The notes under the pieces are model-generated. The model searched no databases, was not told the DNA's origin, and was given only the letters and a program-made list of their open reading frames with translations. Made by a program: the position numbers and the translations under genes. Below are positions 8,618 to 16,843 of a DNA stretch of 64,000 bases, in pieces. The stretch's first letter is position 1, and every line of letters starts with the position of its first letter. Source of the stretch: JAFAGO01 sp031987605 (lineage in GTDB: Bacteria; Bacteroidota; Bacteroidia; Flavobacteriales; Weeksellaceae); NCBI GenBank assembly GCA_031987605.1, contig DALZZF010000007.1:62001-126000 (forward strand), written 5' to 3'.

Positions 8618-9730
8618 TTACTTCGTATTTATTTCATTTACAATCAGTTCCGCAGCATTTCCACTTGCCCCTTTTCCTCCTAATTTCTTGCGGAGTTCAG
8701 CATAATCATTCAGCATTTTTTCCCGGTTTTCGCCTAAGATTAAATTCAGTTGAGAAACAAGATTTTCGGTATTTAAATCTTTCTGAATCAGTTCTTTCAC
8801 GATTTCTTTGTTCATAATTAAATTCACCAGAGAAATATATTCTATATTCTTTACTACTCTTTTCCCGATTTCATAAGAAATAGTGCTGCTTTTATAACAA
8901 ACCACTTCGGGAATATTCAGCAATGCGGTTTCCAGAGTTGCCGTTCCGGAAGTAACCAAAGCTGCTTTTGAGCAGCGAAGCAAATCGTAGGTTTTATTGG
9001 ATACAAAGTGAACATTCTCATCCACATATTTTTCATAAAATTCCCGTGACAAACTCGGTGCTCCTGCAATGACAAACTGATATTCTTTAAAATAAGGACG
9101 AACGGAAAGCATGATTTCCAGCATTTTTTCCACTTCCTGTTTCCGCGAACCGGGAAGCAATGCAATAATCTCTTTGTTGTTTAAATTGTTTTCAGATTTA
9201 AATTCCTGACAATCAATTTCTTTTAAGCCCGAAATCGCATCAAGCAAAGGATGCCCCACAAAATGAACATCTACATTGTATTTCTCGTAAAATTCTTTTT
9301 CAAACGGGAGAATCACCAGCATTTCATCCACATATTTCTGAATGGTTTTCACTCTTCCTTCTTTCCATGCCCAAAGTTGCGGCGAAATATAATACACCAC
9401 TTTTATCCCAAGATGATGAGCAAATTCTGCAATTCTTAAATTAAAACCAGGATAATCAATCAGGATCAGAACATCCGGCTGAAACTTATGAATATCTTCT
9501 TTACAAAACCTGATATTTTTTAAAATTGTACGCAGATTTTTCGCCACTTCAAGAAATCCCATAAACGCAAGATCACGGTAATGTTTTACCAGTGTTCCGC
9601 CAACATTCTGCATTAAATCGCCGCCCCAGAACCGAAATTCAGCATTCGGATCTTTTCGTTTCAGAGCTTTCATCAGGTTACTTCCGTGCAGGTCTCCTGA
9701 GGCTTCTCCTGCGATAATGTAATATTTCAA
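8618..9730 (-). CDS. lpxB: Lipid-A-disaccharide synthase LpxB
   Basis: 370 residues, GT19 family. It opens with the hallmark YYIIAGEASGDLHGSNL (residues 3-19) and RFWGGDLM. Further signatures are LIDYPGFNLRIA, YYISPQLWAWKEGR, FVGHPLLD, LLPGSRKQEV and CSKAALVTSGTATLE. It joins UDP-2,3-diacylglucosamine and lipid X in lipid A synthesis at the inner membrane. Length is normal. No other lpx gene or surE is adjacent. A strong convergent terminator lies at its 3' end. Confidence 0.97.
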   Translation of the reverse strand: MKYYIIAGEASGDLHGSNLMKALKRKDPNAEFRFWGGDLMQNVGGTLVKHYRDLAFMGFLEVAKNLRTILKNIRFCKEDIHKFQPDVLILIDYPGFNLRIAEFAHHLGIKVVYYISPQLWAWKEGRVKTIQKYVDEMLVILPFEKEFYEKYNVDVHFVGHPLLDAISGLKEIDCQEFKSENNLNNKEIIALLPGSRKQEVEKMLEIMLSVRPYFKEYQFVIAGAPSLSREFYEKYVDENVHFVSNKTYDLLRCSKAALVTSGTATLETALLNIPEVVCYKSSTISYEIGKRVVKNIEYISLVNLIMNKEIVKELIQKDLNTENLVSQLNLILGENREKMLNDYAELRKKLGGKGASGNAAELIVNEINTK

Positions 9731-9816
9731 TTGAGATTTGAGATTTACTCACGAATTTTTTTATTCTTTAGTTGGAGTTCGTGATTGTTATACCATTGAG
9801 ATTTGAGATTTGAGAA
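9731..9816. repeat. Heptad-type repeat with stem-loop
   Basis: TTGAGATTTGAGATTT (9731-9746) and ATTGAGATTTGAGATTTGAG (9795-9814) are tandem heptads of the kind found in the ribosomal-block spacers. They bracket a stem of TCACGAA (9749-9755) and TTCGTGA (9778-9784). The region lies upstream of both lpxB and the DUF2480 gene. Confidence 0.6.
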
Positions 9817-9849
9817 GAATTATTCAAACCTAAAATCAATTATTTGACT

Positions 9850-9857
9850 TAAATTTG
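9850..9857 (+). promoter_or_regulatory. -7 element of the DUF2480 gene
   Basis: TAAATTTG matches TAnnTTTG, 20 nt before the ATG. No convincing -33 element is seen. Confidence 0.5.
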
Positions 9858-9877
9858 TGTAAAGATAGCAAATAAAA

Positions 9878-10387
9878 ATGGCTGAAGAATTTGAAATAAA
9901 AAACCGCGTTGCCGGAAGCGGACTGGTAAATTTTGATCTTGAAGATCTGCTTCCCAAAGGCATAAGAAAAGGAATTGACCTCAAGGATTTCCTCTTTCAG
10001 GAAATAATCCTTAAAGAAAAAGATTTCCGGGAAAAAGTGGCACAGATAGATCCTGAACAATACAGAGATGCGTATGTTTACGTTTACAATTCTGCCGATG
10101 CCATTGTTCCGCTTTGGGCCTATTTCCTGATTACGGCAAGAATTACGGATGCAACTAAAAAAGTAATTTTCGGAAGCCGGGAAGATCTGGAAATATTGCT
10201 GATGCACAATGCCATTCAAACGTATGATTTTTCCGAACTTCAGGACAAAAGAGTTCTGGTAAAAGGCTGTTCCGATAATAAAATCCCGGAAAATGCCTAT
10301 ATCGAACTGGTAGAACAACTTAAACCAATCGTAAAATCTTTGATGTTTGGGGAGGCATGTTCCAATGTTCCGATTTTCAAAAATTAA
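9878..10387 (+). CDS. DUF2480 family protein
   Basis: 169 residues, soluble, with no signal or membrane segment. It matches the Bacteroidetes DUF2480 family in layout: N-terminal EIKNRVAGSGLVNFDLEDLLP, a central DAYVYVYNSADAIVPLWAYF, and the C-terminal Cys motifs VLVKGCSD.KIPENAYIE and GEACSNVPIFK. The conserved Cys and Asp residues hint at metal or cofactor binding, but no function is established. It is monocistronic with its own promoter. Confidence 0.88.
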   Translation: MAEEFEIKNRVAGSGLVNFDLEDLLPKGIRKGIDLKDFLFQEIILKEKDFREKVAQIDPEQYRDAYVYVYNSADAIVPLWAYFLITARITDATKKVIFGSREDLEILLMHNAIQTYDFSELQDKRVLVKGCSDNKIPENAYIELVEQLKPIVKSLMFGEACSNVPIFKN

Positions 10388-10432
10388 GAATCTATTTTTA
10401 ACAAACTTTAGCACATTCCGTTTTTAGGTATG

Positions 10433-10440
10433 TATTTTGC
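10433..10440 (+). promoter_or_regulatory. Possible -7 element of the DUF937 gene
   Basis: TATTTTGC, preceded by GTA, resembles TAnnTTTG shifted by one base and lies 39 nt before the ATG. Confidence 0.35.
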
Positions 10441-10479
10441 TAAAATTGATTCACTTTAACTTAAAAATTTAATTAAACT

Positions 10480-11142
10480 ATGAGCTTATTGGATTTATTG
10501 ACCGGAAATGCCGGAAATCAGGTGGCTTCACAAGCCGAAAACAAATTTGGAGTAAGCAAAAATCAGATTATTGCACTTTTGGCAGTTGCAGCACCTTTAA
10601 TTATTTCTTATCTGAGAAAGAAATCTCAGAACGAAGCAGATGCAAATGCTCTGAACAACGCACTGGATCGCGATCACGACGGAAGCATTCTGAATGATCC
10701 AGCACAGGCGGAATCCAGAGAAAGCGAAGGGAATTCCATTCTGGATCACATTTTCGGAGGCAACAAAACTTCTGTTGAAAACCAACTTTCTGAAAATACC
10801 GGAATTTCGATGAGCAAAATCGGACCGATTTTGGCCATGCTTGCGCCGCTGATTATGGGATACATCGGAAAAGAAAAACAGCAGAACAATGTAAGCGCCG
10901 GAGGTCTTGGAGATCTTTTAGGCGGAATTCTGGGCTCTGCTTCGCAACAGGCACAAACACAACAATCGAATCCATTGAATGATATTCTCGGGCAGGTTTT
11001 AGGTGGAAATTCACAGCAACAGGCCTCGAATTCCAATCCTTTAAATGATATTCTGGGAAGCGTTCTTGGTGGCGGACAGCAACAACAAAAATCTCAGGGT
11101 GGACTTGGGGATTTGCTGGGCAGTATTTTGGGTGGAAAATAA
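10480..11142 (+). CDS. DUF937 domain-containing protein
   Basis: 220 residues. It starts MSLLDLLTGNAGNQVA and has two related helical units: SKNQIIALLAVAAPLIISYL (about 26-45) and SKIGPILAMLAPLIMGYIG (about 111-129). These are joined by a polar segment with a calcium-like DRDHDG stretch. The C-terminal third is low complexity, made of Gln-rich runs alternating with repeated DILG.VLGG / LGDLLGSILGG units. DUF937 proteins include YidB-like small proteins of unknown role. The Gly/Leu-rich repeats at the end are probably flexible or self-associating. Confidence 0.85.
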   Translation: MSLLDLLTGNAGNQVASQAENKFGVSKNQIIALLAVAAPLIISYLRKKSQNEADANALNNALDRDHDGSILNDPAQAESRESEGNSILDHIFGGNKTSVENQLSENTGISMSKIGPILAMLAPLIMGYIGKEKQQNNVSAGGLGDLLGGILGSASQQAQTQQSNPLNDILGQVLGGNSQQQASNSNPLNDILGSVLGGGQQQQKSQGGLGDLLGSILGGK

Positions 11143-11161
11143 ATTCCTGTACATAACGATT

Positions 11162-11199
11162 AAAAAACCGCTTTGGAAATTTCCGAAGCGGCTTTTTTA
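11162..11199 (+). terminator. Terminator after the DUF937 gene
   Basis: CCGCTT (11168-11173) pairs with AAGCGG (11186-11191) around GGAAATTTCC, which can also pair, and a T-run follows. It lies between convergent genes and may serve both. Confidence 0.85.
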
Positions 11200-11219
11200 T
11201 TTTATATGGACCTCAACAT

Positions 11220-12146
11220 TTACATCGCATCAAATATGATTTGGTTCTGGAAACTTTTGGGTGTTGTGCCTTCTGTTTGCCTGAAAACGCGAATAAAATA
11301 ATTCGTATCGTTAAAACCGGAAAGAAAAGCCGTTTCCTTCACCGAATTATTTCTTGAAAGCAGTTCTTTTGCCCTTTTTATTCTCTCCTGAATAATGAAT
11401 TCGTTGGGAGAAATTCCCAATTCTTCACGAAACATTTTAAAGAAATTGGATTTTGAAACATAGGTTTTCTTCGCCAGTTCTTCAACTGAAATTTTCTGAT
11501 GAAGATTTTTACGGATGTATTCCACCGCAAAACCGATTCTGGATTTACTTTTCAAAACATTTTGCTCCACCATCTTCCTTGCCTGTGTCTGCATTAATCT
11601 GATTAACAATTCTTTAAGCGCAAAATCCGCCATAATATCTTTGTGCGAATTATCCTCCATCGCAATGCGCATGATATTGTGCGTTGCCGAAGCCAGAGAT
11701 TCATTGTTGAACAGGTGAAATTCATCCTTGGAGATATTCCAGGTGCTGTTTTCATCAATTTTTGTCTGGGAAAAATTAAGTTTAGATAGAGATTCCTGCA
11801 CAAATTCCGGATTCAAAGTAATCGCAATGCATTGTGAAGGCGTTTTGTCTGCCTCCGGAAAATCAATCACCATTGTTTCGCCCGGCGAAACCAGAACACT
11901 TTCTCCCGGAAGATAATCGAAGTAACCGGTTTTATTTTCCAGTTTCATCCATTTTTTTCCACGAAGCATTCCTGTAAATCCGAGATTTTCAAAATGCAAT
12001 TTTACCCCGTAAGCTGCTTTATGGGTTTCAAAAATGCTGAACTCACAGTTATTCATACTGAAAGTCGTTTGATTTTCGACCAACGTGCTTAGTTGTTCTT
12101 CCTTTTGTAATTGGGCTTTTTGCAGAAAAACTCTCTTTCCGTTCAC
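11220..12146 (-). CDS. AraC family transcriptional regulator
   Basis: 308 residues. The N-terminal half is a cupin-like AraC_N-type sensing domain (FDYLPGESVLVSPGETMVIDFP). The C-terminal about 100 residues are two helix-turn-helix motifs: ISVEELAKKTYVSKSNFFKMF and VKETAFLSGFNDTNYFIRVF, ending FRQTEGTTPKSF. It is divergent from an aldehyde dehydrogenase gene across a 208-bp gap that contains an inverted repeat. Regulators of this type often sit next to exaC/aldB-like dehydrogenases, so it probably controls that gene in response to an aldehyde, alcohol or related signal. Confidence 0.9.
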   Translation of the reverse strand: MNGKRVFLQKAQLQKEEQLSTLVENQTTFSMNNCEFSIFETHKAAYGVKLHFENLGFTGMLRGKKWMKLENKTGYFDYLPGESVLVSPGETMVIDFPEADKTPSQCIAITLNPEFVQESLSKLNFSQTKIDENSTWNISKDEFHLFNNESLASATHNIMRIAMEDNSHKDIMADFALKELLIRLMQTQARKMVEQNVLKSKSRIGFAVEYIRKNLHQKISVEELAKKTYVSKSNFFKMFREELGISPNEFIIQERIKRAKELLSRNNSVKETAFLSGFNDTNYFIRVFRQTEGTTPKSFQNQIIFDAM

Positions 12147-12246
12147 TTTTTACTATTTTTAAGGGGCATCTTTTCAAATATAATAATTAATAATAACTTC
12201 TATTTTCAAATTTGTTAAAGAAATCATAAATAATGCTAAAAATATC

Positions 12247-12269
12247 ATTGTCCTATTTTTTTGGACAAT
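12247..12269. promoter_or_regulatory. Inverted repeat between araC-type gene and aldehyde dehydrogenase (candidate operator)
   Basis: Perfect 7-bp arms ATTGTCC (12247-12253) and GGACAAT (12263-12269) flank a 9-bp T-rich spacer. It lies 86 bp before the dehydrogenase ATG and 101 bp before the regulator ATG. The regulator role is inferred from position. Confidence 0.5.
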
Positions 12270-12354
12270 TATGCTATTGTCATTAATTAGAATAAAATTA
12301 AATTAGCCATCAACCTTACAATTTCAATCAAAATTTAATTTAAAACAGATCTTT

Positions 12355-13884
12355 ATGGACACAACATTAGAACAACAACAGTCTTCCACCACTTTGCAGT
12401 GGCCGGAATTTAAAGCCCACTACGAAAATTATATTGGCGGAAAATGGATTTCCCCAACAAACGGACGCTATTTTGAGGTAACCTCTCCTGTAAATGGTAA
12501 AGTTTTCACAGAAGCGGCACATTCAGGAAAAGAAGATTTGGAACTGGCAGTAAATGCCGCTTCAAAAGCTTTTGAAACATGGCAGCACACTTCGCCTACG
12601 GAAAGAAGCATCATCCTGAATAAAATTGCGGATCGTATGGAAGAAAATCTGGAATATCTCGCGACAGTAGAAACCATCGACAACGGAAAAGCTGTGAGAG
12701 AAACTCTGGCAGCCGATATTCCTTTGGCAATCGACCATTTCCGCTATTTTGCATCGGTAATCAGAGCGGAAGAAGGTTCTCACAATGAACTCGACAAAGA
12801 CACGGTTTCTTTAATCGTACATGAACCGCTTGGTGTAATTGCACAGATTATTCCTTGGAACTTCCCTATTTTGATGGCGGTTTGGAAACTGGCTCCAGCC
12901 TTAGCAGCAGGAAACTGTGTGGTTTTGAAACCTGCAGAAAGTACTCCTGTTTCCATTATGGTATTAATGGAATTAATCGGAGATTTAATTCCTGCCGGAG
13001 TAGTTAATATTGTAAACGGTTTTGGAGCCGAACTTGGAAAAGCATTGGTGACTAATCCTAAAGTGGCAAAAGCAGCATTCACAGGATCTACGGCAACAGG
13101 ACGTTTGGTCATGCAATACGCTACGGAAAATATTATTCCTGTAACCTTGGAATTAGGTGGAAAATCTCCAAATATTTTCTTCAGTTCCGTGATGGATGCA
13201 GATGATGAATTTTTGGATAAAGCCGTTGAAGGAGCAGTATTATTTTGCCTGAATCAGGGTGAAATCTGTACATGCCCATCAAGATTACTGGTTCAGGAAG
13301 ACATCGCCGATCGATTTATTGCAAAAGTGGTAGAAAGAACAAAAGCAATTAAAATGGGAAATCCACTGGACAAAACAGTGATGATGGGAGCACAGGCATC
13401 AAAAATTCAGCAGGAAAAAATTCTTGCATACCTGAAATTAGGAAAAGAAGAAGGTGCAGAAGTGCTTTGCGGTGGAGAAGCCAACCAAATTGAAGGTCTT
13501 GAAGGAGGATATTATGTGAAACCGACCATCTTTAAAGGAAACAATAAAATGAGAATTTTCCAGGAAGAAATTTTTGGACCTGTACTTGCTTTTACCACTT
13601 TTAAAGATGAAGCCGAAGCGCTGCAAATTGCCAACGATACGATGTATGGTTTAGGAGCAGGAGTTTGGACCAGAGATGCTCATCAATTGTATCAGATTCC
13701 GAGAAATGTACAGGCGGGAAGAGTTTGGGTAAACCAATACCACGCTTATCCTGCAGGAGCACCTTTTGGAGGATACAAACAATCAGGAATCGGTAGAGAA
13801 AACCACAAAATGATGCTGGATCACTACCGCCAAACCAAAAATATGCTGATTTCCTATAACAAAAACAAATTAGGATTTTTCTAA
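12355..13884 (+). CDS. NAD-dependent aldehyde dehydrogenase (ExaC/AldB-like)
   Basis: 509 residues. The fold is standard: PWNFP (167-171), cofactor region FTGSTATGR (242-250), general base Glu266 in LELGGKSPNIF, and catalytic Cys305 in NQGEICTCPSR. The CTCPSR context is typical of acetaldehyde dehydrogenases of the ExaC/AldB group rather than of betaine aldehyde dehydrogenases. It oxidises short aldehydes to acids in the cytosol. The gene is divergent from an AraC regulator and likely under its control. It is followed by a terminator that overlaps the end of the convergent THX gene. Confidence 0.93.
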   Translation: MDTTLEQQQSSTTLQWPEFKAHYENYIGGKWISPTNGRYFEVTSPVNGKVFTEAAHSGKEDLELAVNAASKAFETWQHTSPTERSIILNKIADRMEENLEYLATVETIDNGKAVRETLAADIPLAIDHFRYFASVIRAEEGSHNELDKDTVSLIVHEPLGVIAQIIPWNFPILMAVWKLAPALAAGNCVVLKPAESTPVSIMVLMELIGDLIPAGVVNIVNGFGAELGKALVTNPKVAKAAFTGSTATGRLVMQYATENIIPVTLELGGKSPNIFFSSVMDADDEFLDKAVEGAVLFCLNQGEICTCPSRLLVQEDIADRFIAKVVERTKAIKMGNPLDKTVMMGAQASKIQQEKILAYLKLGKEEGAEVLCGGEANQIEGLEGGYYVKPTIFKGNNKMRIFQEEIFGPVLAFTTFKDEAEALQIANDTMYGLGAGVWTRDAHQLYQIPRNVQAGRVWVNQYHAYPAGAPFGGYKQSGIGRENHKMMLDHYRQTKNMLISYNKNKLGFF

Positions 13885-13906
13885 TCACAGAAAATTGTGG
13901 AACAAC

Positions 13907-13939
13907 AAAAAAACCGAAGATTTATTCTTCGGTTTTTTT
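13907..13939. terminator. Bidirectional terminator overlapping the 3' end of the THX gene
   Basis: AAACCGAAGA (13911-13920) pairs with TCTTCGGTTT (13926-13935) with A- and T-runs on the two sides. The THX stop codon (13922-13924) lies within the loop, so part of the stem is coding sequence for its EE-terminal tail. Confidence 0.85.
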
Positions 13940-14155
13940 CTTTCTGGTGGTCTTTTTGGGTTGTTCTTCGGCAGAGGTTTCCTCCGTTTTTTCTGCCTTT
14001 ACTTTTTTTGGTTTGGGTTCACTGCTCTCTTCAACCGCCTTTACTTTTGCTGGTTTTGCTGCCACTGCTGGTACTGAAGATTTTCTTTTTCTCAATTTCC
14101 CATAACTTCCGGCGGTAATTTTTCCGCGTCTGGTTTTTTTATCACCTTTTCCCAT
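13922..14155 (-). CDS. 30S ribosomal protein THX
   Basis: 77 residues. The first about 25 residues (MGKGDKKTRRGKITAGSYGK) are the THX signature found in Thermus and Bacteroidetes 30S subunits. The remainder is a long Lys/Glu/Ala/Pro-rich tail, longer than the minimal THX of about 30 residues, and probably disordered. THX sits in a cavity at the top of the 30S head. It is monocistronic and convergent with the aldehyde dehydrogenase gene. Confidence 0.9.
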   Translation of the reverse strand: MGKGDKKTRRGKITAGSYGKLRKRKSSVPAVAAKPAKVKAVEESSEPKPKKVKAEKTEETSAEEQPKKTTRKKKTEE

Positions 14156-14248
14156 AATTAATATTTATTTTAATGTGATTCTCACGAAGTTATAAAAAAT
14201 AAGATGAATGGGCAAATCTGAATTTTAGTGTATTTATCAATAAAATTA

Positions 14249-14468
14249 TTGAGGTCATTGCATCATTTCATACTTTGTCTACCCAATGTAATTCGATATG
14301 ATAAAAAATATGCGCCATTTTTGTCATGCTGTAAGCATCTCTATAAAGAGAATTTGGACTGAATGAGATTGCTTCGCCGCTTCGTTACACTACATTCCTC
14401 GCAATGACAAATATTGTGTTAAAGGTTTTTTCATATTCTTTAAGATATGAAATTATCATGTGACCTCT
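14249..14468. repeat. Dispersed repeat A, copy 1, MITE-like
   Basis: This element fills the 325-bp gap between the THX and glycosyltransferase genes. Its ends are imperfect inverted repeats of about 22 bp (GAGGTCATTGCATCATTTCA at 14251; reverse complement of the right end GAGGTCACATGATAATTTCA). A 9-bp direct repeat ATAAAATTA (14240-14248 and 14469-14477) flanks it, though such an AT string could arise by chance. It contains a TCATGCTGTAAGC block and a GCGAGGAA…CGAAGC palindrome. Other copies are at 16844-17205 and 59132-59313, with a fragment at 39010-39050. Confidence 0.65.
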
Positions 14469-14480
14469 ATAAAATTAAAT

Positions 14481-15458
14481 TTAATATCCCATAAAAATTC
14501 CGGCAATAATTTCTGCGGTTTCATCGGGAAAATTAAAATTTAGAATATGGTCATCATTCATCCAGCTTTTTAGTTTTGAGGCAAATTCAGACTCGTGCCA
14601 GATGACGGGAATTCCCATTTTTTCCAAAGCCAGCGAATTGCATTGCTGCTCATATTGATTTTTCATCGGTACGCTGAGCAACTTCTTTTTCAGGAACAAC
14701 GCTTCAGCAGGCCCTTCAAAACCACCTCCGGTTAAAAAACCGGTACATTTTTCTAAGGATTTCTGAAATTTTTGGTTATCAATCGGGAAAACTTTTGCAT
14801 TCTCTTTTTCATAATATACATTGGAATGTTTAGAAAAAATCTCCCATTGTATATCCGGAAAAGCATGAATCTGTTTCAAAATAAATTCGTCCGAGTACGC
14901 AGGAAGATAGACGGAATAATGCCCTAGGTTTTCGGGATTCAGATTTCGGATTTCAGAACGGATGACTGGCGTGTGGATAAAATCATCATATTTCTCGAAA
15001 TGAAAAGCAATATGCGAAGTTGTGGGCGCATAATGATTCATAATCTGCTTTCCCCAGTGAAAACCTTCTAACTGCGGTGTTTTCTTCGACAAAAATGCGG
15101 ATTGATGACTCAAACTGATGCTTTCTTTCTTCCGGAATTTGCACGCCCATGCGGTTACCGGTTCAAAATCATTGATGATGATATCGTATTCATCAACGGG
15201 AAGATTTTTACAGTCGTTCACAAACTGCCTGAAAGCAAACTGCCCAAATGTTTTCTTGAAATCCACGCCTCCTTTTTCGCCGAAAACAAAGCCGAAGCCA
15301 TTCATCCGGAATTTTATTTCCTGATCCAGATTTACTTCTGCCTGAGTTCCACTGAGCAGTAAATCCAAATCACCATAAGTCTGAAGATGCGGAATAATTT
15401 CCCGCGCCCGGCTTACATGCCCGTTTCCGGTTCCCTGAATGGCGTAAAGGATTTTCAT
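14481..15458 (-). CDS. Glycosyltransferase family protein (MJ1255/TIGR00661-like, GT-B fold)
   Basis: 325 residues. It begins ILYAIQGTGNGHVSRAREI, the nucleotide-sugar glycosyltransferase loop GxGHxxRA, followed by IINDFEPVTAWACK and SLSHQSAFL. The C-terminal half carries the donor-binding TGGGFEGPAEALFLKKKLL and PMKNQYEQQCNSLALEKMG. This matches the MJ1255 / VC2487 family of putative GT-B enzymes. Acceptor and product are unknown. It is soluble and cytosolic. The gene is alone, with a repeat element immediately downstream. Confidence 0.85.
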   Translation of the reverse strand: MKILYAIQGTGNGHVSRAREIIPHLQTYGDLDLLLSGTQAEVNLDQEIKFRMNGFGFVFGEKGGVDFKKTFGQFAFRQFVNDCKNLPVDEYDIIINDFEPVTAWACKFRKKESISLSHQSAFLSKKTPQLEGFHWGKQIMNHYAPTTSHIAFHFEKYDDFIHTPVIRSEIRNLNPENLGHYSVYLPAYSDEFILKQIHAFPDIQWEIFSKHSNVYYEKENAKVFPIDNQKFQKSLEKCTGFLTGGGFEGPAEALFLKKKLLSVPMKNQYEQQCNSLALEKMGIPVIWHESEFASKLKSWMNDDHILNFNFPDETAEIIAGIFMGY

Positions 15459-15565
15459 ATCACAAATGTAGAAAATAAATGCAGCACAACATCTTGTAAG
15501 AGATTAACACAATTTTAAAATTTTTCAAAGAATAATCTTTTTAACTTTATCAAAATCATTTTGTT

Positions 15566-15925
15566 ATGAAAATCACACAGATTATTCCCAAACTTCCTTT
15601 CCAAAACCGGGACGAAACCAAATCGTTTTACAAAAAATTAGGGTTCGATGTGGTGAACGATTACGACCAATATTTTATCATGGAAAAAGATGATGCCGAA
15701 ATTCATTTCTTTGAATTTCCCGATCTGGAGCCGAAAAAATCAAACTTTATGATTTATCTGCGGGTTAATCAGGACATCAATGCCTATTACCTCAATCTGC
15801 AGCAGGAAAGCGGAATTGAAATTCACCCAAACGGGAAACTCGAATTAAAACCTTGGCAGCAAAGGGAATTTTCAATTCTTGATCCCAACGGAACTTTACT
15901 GACTTTTGGTGAGCCCATCAATTAA
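15566..15925 (+). CDS. VOC family protein (glyoxalase/bleomycin-resistance-like)
   Basis: 119 residues with one VOC domain: IIPKLPFQNRDETKSFYKKL, then FIMEKDDAEIHFFEF and FSILDPNGTLLTFGEP. The pattern matches bleomycin-binding-type VOC proteins (aromatic 'DPNG' end). Catalytic metal ligands of true glyoxalase I are not obvious, so a ligand-binding or small-molecule resistance role is more likely than lactoylglutathione lyase. It is monocistronic. Confidence 0.85.
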   Translation: MKITQIIPKLPFQNRDETKSFYKKLGFDVVNDYDQYFIMEKDDAEIHFFEFPDLEPKKSNFMIYLRVNQDINAYYLNLQQESGIEIHPNGKLELKPWQQREFSILDPNGTLLTFGEPIN

Positions 15926-15970
15926 GACAAAAAACATTTTTGACCAAAAAAAAGCATAACACATTTATAA

Positions 15971-16843
15971 TCAATATGTTTTTGCCATATCCGCAGGAAT
16001 TACAAGATTAAATTCCGTGGGGACAACATCTTTTTCCGGCAATGGTAAGTCCGGTTTTTCTGATTCAAAAATAGAAATAACTGCAATTTTCAGGTAAGGA
16101 TTTTTCTTTTTCAGATACCAGTAAATGCCGCCGTACTGCTTGCTGTGGTAATCGCCGTTGTAATGGATAAAAGTTGTTCCGGATTGCAAATTTTTGAAAA
16201 TAGATTCTGCCATTGTCGCATCTTTTACCGCCTGTGCAGAGATGAAATCCATCAATTTTATTTCATCTACATGATCGCCCATTAACGATTTCATTTCTTT
16301 ATATCCGGGCGTTTCCAGCGTAACTTCTATCGGAAGTTCAGCCATCCATTTTTTTTCCGAATCGGGAAGTTCATTTAAACTTTTAATCCCGTTTTTGGAA
16401 GTTTGGGAAGCATATTTTCTTGGAATATTCGTGGCAATAAAAGGCAGTTTTTTGTCTTTTGCAAAATCAAGCAGAGGCCGGTAATCCGTTTCGTAATTTT
16501 TCCAGAGCCGTACTGAATCTTTCAGACTTTTAGCTTCTATTTTTCCGGCGAGATATTCGTTTATTCCTTTTTGGTTATCTGTTTCAAACATTTCTGCTCC
16601 CAGTATTATCTTCCCGTTTTTCCGTTTGTACAATTCTTCTGTAATTTTTTTTTGCAGCCAATGATTGATGGAATTATTATGATGTTCTCCAAACAATACA
16701 ACATCATATTCTGCCAGTTCTTTTATCATGCGACTGACCGGAACCGGTTTTGATTTTTTATTATAAAACCGATACGGTTTCAAATCCTGAGAAAAACCTG
16801 ATGCAAAAATAAAAAGACTAAAAAGTAATACTATTTTTTTCAT
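15971..16843 (-). CDS. chaN: ChaN family lipoprotein-like protein (heme-binding type)
   Basis: 290 residues from the ATG at 16843, which gives a clean signal peptide (MKKIVLLFSLFIFASGFSQ). A longer frame from 16891 would start inside a repeat element and is rejected. The ChaN motifs are LFGEHHNNSINHW, ILGAEMFETDNQKGINEYL, and FIHYNGDYHSKQYGGIYWYL. ChaN of Campylobacter binds two stacked hemes in iron uptake. It lies after the heme operon on the same strand but is separated by 466 bp of repeats, so it is probably transcribed alone. Its start codon abuts repeat A, so its promoter must lie within repeat or MITE sequence. Confidence 0.87.
   Translation of the reverse strand: MKKIVLLFSLFIFASGFSQDLKPYRFYNKKSKPVPVSRMIKELAEYDVVLFGEHHNNSINHWLQKKITEELYKRKNGKIILGAEMFETDNQKGINEYLAGKIEAKSLKDSVRLWKNYETDYRPLLDFAKDKKLPFIATNIPRKYASQTSKNGIKSLNELPDSEKKWMAELPIEVTLETPGYKEMKSLMGDHVDEIKLMDFISAQAVKDATMAESIFKNLQSGTTFIHYNGDYHSKQYGGIYWYLKKKNPYLKIAVISIFESEKPDLPLPEKDVVPTEFNLVIPADMAKTY

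Noticed and set aside
9836..10414. 192-codon minus-strand frame opposite the DUF2480 gene
   Set aside because: Antisense shadow with Phe/Asn-rich composition; the plus-strand protein matches a conserved family.
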